Assembly: GCA_003542015.1 (NCBI GenBank)
Contig: DPLL01000193.1
Span: 1 to 14,620, forward strand
Direction of reading: 5' to 3'
Length of the DNA stretch: 14,620 nt
Origin: Microcoleaceae cyanobacterium UBA9251
GTDB lineage: Bacteria; Cyanobacteriota; Cyanobacteriia; Cyanobacteriales; Microcoleaceae
This document shows, in pieces, positions 12,214-14,620 of the stretch. The notes below the pieces were generated by a model that was not told the origin of the DNA, did no database searches, and was given only the letters and a program-made list of their open reading frames with translations. Every line of letters begins with the position of its first letter. Position 1 is the first letter of the stretch. Made by a program: the position numbers and the translations under genes.

Positions 12214-14466
12214 ATGACCCCACCGCAGCCACCCCGCAAACCTCAAACCGTCTTGGGCGCTATTACCCAAGCAGTCCAGACTATTGCTAAGGTTAATTTT
12301 AACCAGCTAGTGCTGAAACCGAATGCTAAAGTACCCGAACTGTGGGTGCAGGATGCTGGTGCTGCAAAGGCCGAGGTTTATCCGCTATTGGGCGATCGAT
12401 ATTTGTTAGGTCGATCGTCCAAATCTTCTGATATAGTGGTTCGCAATCCTGTTGTCAGCCACGTACATTTATCCCTGTCGCGGGATAGTCGGCGACGAAC
12501 TCCTTTTGTACTCAAAGATGAAGATTCCACTAACGGCATTTACCAAGGCAAAAGGCGAGTAAAAAGTATCTCCCTGCGTCACGGCGACTTGTTTACATTA
12601 GGCCCGCCGGAACTCGCAGCCGCTGTCAGAATTCAGTATGTTGATCCGCCGCCTTTGTATTCGGAAGTTTTGCGTTACAGCTTTTACGGTGTCAGCGGAA
12701 TCACTGCTTTAATCGCGATGTTGATAGGCGTTGAATGCACAAAGTTTCAAGTACGTCCTCTGCCGAGAAGTGTGAACGGGCCGGTGATTGTTTACGCTCG
12801 TGACGGGCAAACTCCCCTGCGTCCTCCTCAGAATAACGCTCATTTGGAATTAAAGCAATTGACAGATTTTTCGCCTTATTTGGCTAAGGCGATAATTGCT
12901 TCGGAAGACAGTCGTTATAACTGGCATTTAGGGGTAGATCCGATCGGCGTTTTGCGAGCACTTTTAACTAATGTTCGCGGTGGCGGAATTCGCGAAGGCG
13001 GTAGCACTCTAACCCAGCAGTTGGCGAGGAGTTTGTTTCGAGATTATGTCGGAACTCAAGACTCGGCGGGACGCAAGTTACGGGAAGCTGTAGTTGCTTT
13101 TAAACTGGAGAGTTATTACAGTAAAGATGAGCTGTTGCTGACTTATTTGAATCGGGTGTTTTTGGGAATTGACCTTTACGGTTTTGAGGATGCGGCTCGG
13201 TTTTATTTTGGTAAATCGGCGAAGGATTTAACTTTGTCGGAGTCGGCGACTTTGGCGGGAATTTTGCCGGCTCCAAACAGTTTTAATCCGATTCAAAATT
13301 ATCAGTTGGCGGTGCAGTATCGCGATCGGGTAATCGAGCGGATGCGGGCTATGGGGACGATTTCTCAGGAAGAAGCCGATCGCGCGAGGCGATCGCGAAT
13401 TGAAATTAATCCGAAAGCTCGCGAATTTCTGCAAAGTACGATCGCTCCCTATTTCTACAGTTATGTATTTGATGAATTAGAGTTATTGCTGGGGGAGCCG
13501 TTAGCCAGAGAAGGCAATTTTATCGTAGAAACTGGCTTAAATCCCAGCCTGCAAAAAGTAGCAGAAAGTTCCCTCAGAAATACTGTTGAAAATGCGGGAG
13601 CAAGTGCTGGCTTTTCTCAAGGAGCAGTGGTAACTCTCAATACTGCAACCGGCGAAGTCTTAGCTTTAGTTGGCGGCGTAGATTATTTGCAAAGTCAGTT
13701 TAATCGGGCGACGCAAGCTTTGAGACAGCCCGGTTCTACCTTTAAAATTTTCACTTATACAGCAGCCTTGGAACGGGGAATCTCAGCCAGTAAAACTTAT
13801 TCTTGCGCGCCGCTTTCTTGGGGCGGACAAAGTTACAGCGGCTGCGAAAGAACTAGCGGTAGTGCAGATATGTATCAGGGTTTAGCACAGTCAGAAAATG
13901 CAATTGCTTTGAGGGTAGCACAGGATGTCGGTTTAGACAATGTAGTGGGAATGGCTAGGCGTTTGGGGATTACTTCTCCCTTGCGTTCTGCCCCTGGTTT
14001 AGTATTAGGTGAAAGTGAAGTTAATGTGTTGCAATTAACGGGGGCTTTCGGGGCTTTGGCCAATCGGGGTTTGGGAAATCGTCCCCACGTAATTAAGCGA
14101 ATTATTGACAGCAGCGATTGCAAAGATCGGAATAATTTTAAGACTTGCCGCGTGATTTATGACTATCAGAAAGATGGGGTAGCCAATCGACAGTTAGTTT
14201 CTGAAGCCGTAGCGGATACGATGACAGATATGCTGCAAGGTGTGGTGCGGGGAGGTACGGGTAGCAGTGCTGCTTTGGGGTTGGGAGAAGCTGGAAAAAC
14301 TGGCACGACTAATGATAATAAAGATTTGTGGTTTGTGGGTTATATTCCGAGTCAGCAAATGGTGACTGGGGTTTGGTTGGGAAATGATGATAATTCTGCG
14401 ACTGGGGGAGGTAGTGCAAATGCGGCTCAGTTGTGGGGGGATTATATGCGGCAAGTGGCGCGTTAA
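12214..14466 (+). CDS. FHA-domain class A penicillin-binding protein (transglycosylase/transpeptidase)
   Basis: A 750-residue bifunctional peptidoglycan synthase. An FHA domain lies at about 45-142 (LLGRSSKSSDIVV, VVSHVHLSL, DEDSTNGIYQG). A transmembrane segment follows at about 156-174. The GT51 glycosyltransferase domain has SEDSRYNWHLGVD with catalytic E231 and EGGSTLTQQLARSLF (261-275). The transpeptidase domain has S508-TFK (PGSTFKIF), SEN (560-562) and KTGT (695-698), all intact. It polymerises lipid II and cross-links stem peptides at the outer face of the membrane. The cytoplasmic FHA domain probably binds phosphothreonine, tying wall synthesis to Ser/Thr kinase signalling. The ATG start has GAGG five bases upstream, and both lie at the right edge of the predicted mobile element. 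Codon use matches the housekeeping genes. Confidence 0.95.
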   Translation: MTPPQPPRKPQTVLGAITQAVQTIAKVNFNQLVLKPNAKVPELWVQDAGAAKAEVYPLLGDRYLLGRSSKSSDIVVRNPVVSHVHLSLSRDSRRRTPFVLKDEDSTNGIYQGKRRVKSISLRHGDLFTLGPPELAAAVRIQYVDPPPLYSEVLRYSFYGVSGITALIAMLIGVECTKFQVRPLPRSVNGPVIVYARDGQTPLRPPQNNAHLELKQLTDFSPYLAKAIIASEDSRYNWHLGVDPIGVLRALLTNVRGGGIREGGSTLTQQLARSLFRDYVGTQDSAGRKLREAVVAFKLESYYSKDELLLTYLNRVFLGIDLYGFEDAARFYFGKSAKDLTLSESATLAGILPAPNSFNPIQNYQLAVQYRDRVIERMRAMGTISQEEADRARRSRIEINPKAREFLQSTIAPYFYSYVFDELELLLGEPLAREGNFIVETGLNPSLQKVAESSLRNTVENAGASAGFSQGAVVTLNTATGEVLALVGGVDYLQSQFNRATQALRQPGSTFKIFTYTAALERGISASKTYSCAPLSWGGQSYSGCERTSGSADMYQGLAQSENAIALRVAQDVGLDNVVGMARRLGITSPLRSAPGLVLGESEVNVLQLTGAFGALANRGLGNRPHVIKRIIDSSDCKDRNNFKTCRVIYDYQKDGVANRQLVSEAVADTMTDMLQGVVRGGTGSSAALGLGEAGKTGTTNDNKDLWFVGYIPSQQMVTGVWLGNDDNSATGGGSANAAQLWGDYMRQVAR

Positions 14467-14620
14467 GTCATTAGTCATTAGTCATTAGTCATTAGTCATT
14501 AGTCATTAGTCATTGGTCATTAGTCATTAGTCAGCAGTCATTAGTCATTAGTCATTGGTCATTAGTCATTAGTCAGCAGTCATTAGTCATTGGTCATTGG
14601 TCATTAGTCATTAGTCATTG
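14467..14620. repeat. 22 tandem heptamers (GTCATTA and variants)
   Basis: Starting at the base after the penicillin-binding protein stop codon and reaching the window edge, the sequence is exactly 22 seven-base units: 15 GTCATTA, 5 GTCATTG and 2 GTCAGCA. Heptameric tandem arrays (STRR sequences) are a known feature of filamentous cyanobacterial genomes. Every frame contains frequent stops (TAG on one strand, TAA/TGA on the other), so it is non-coding. The right end of the array is not seen. Confidence 0.95.

Noticed and set aside
12039..12239. A 66-codon minus-strand frame in the hairpin-rich region.
   Set aside because: It is made of the two arms of the hairpins and crosses into the penicillin-binding protein start; it resembles no protein.
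14467..14620. Regular repeats resembling a CRISPR array.
   Set aside because: The units are seven bases and contiguous, with no spacers, so this is a simple tandem repeat.

Overview
The window comes from a filamentous cyanobacterium, most likely of the Oscillatoriales (Microcoleus/Oscillatoria/Phormidium type). The evidence is a complete psbE-psbF-psbL-psbJ operon behind rubA and ycf48, a chloroplast-type ndhC-ndhK-ndhJ cluster, many GCGATCGC (HIP1) octamers (e.g. 2566, 2744, 6611), several interspersed repeats of cyanobacterial style and a heptamer tandem repeat. No mobile-element protein is encoded.

Left part (1-3530, minus strand). In transcription order: a stand-alone HTH protein of the type found at the N-terminus of cyanobacterial vWA-MoxR-associated/NB-ARC proteins, a DUF4926 protein, an Eco57I-like N6-adenine DNA methyltransferase, a Uma2 (PD-(D/E)XK) protein, and the start of an exported DUF6282-type hydrolase that runs off the left edge. 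A decayed second copy of the methyltransferase 5' end lies outside the DUF4926 gene. A sequence resembling the methyltransferase 3' end lies outside uma2. The HTH gene has a promoter overlapped by five phased AAAGnCGGA-like repeats, which look like an operator.

AT-rich island (3640-6504, plus strand). A TauD/TfdA-family Fe(II)/2-oxoglutarate oxygenase, an unrecognised 385-residue protein with an HxxHDxxH metal-site-like motif, and a family-2 glycosyltransferase broken by one frameshift. This looks like imported small-molecule or peptide-tailoring cargo and is the least explained protein-coding part of the window.

Middle (6505-9296, minus strand). A DUF433/DUF5615 (PIN-like) toxin-antitoxin pair with ATGA overlap, intergenic palindromes, then ndhC-ndhK-ndhJ with overlapping reading frames, encoding NDH-1 subunits.

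Photosystem block (9459-11573, plus strand). Rubredoxin RubA, the PSII assembly factor Ycf48, then PsbE, PsbF, PsbL and PsbJ. The last three are very short genes that I read directly from the sequence.

Right part (11574-14620). A 640-bp gene-free stretch starts with a terminator and a perfect 17-bp hairpin. It then holds a dense series of hairpins that I read as a HEARO/IscB-type omega RNA with no iscB gene, ending in transposon-end-like hairpins directly before the ATGA that starts an FHA-domain class A penicillin-binding protein. The window ends in 22 tandem heptamers (GTCATTA and variants) that begin at the base after the penicillin-binding protein stop codon.
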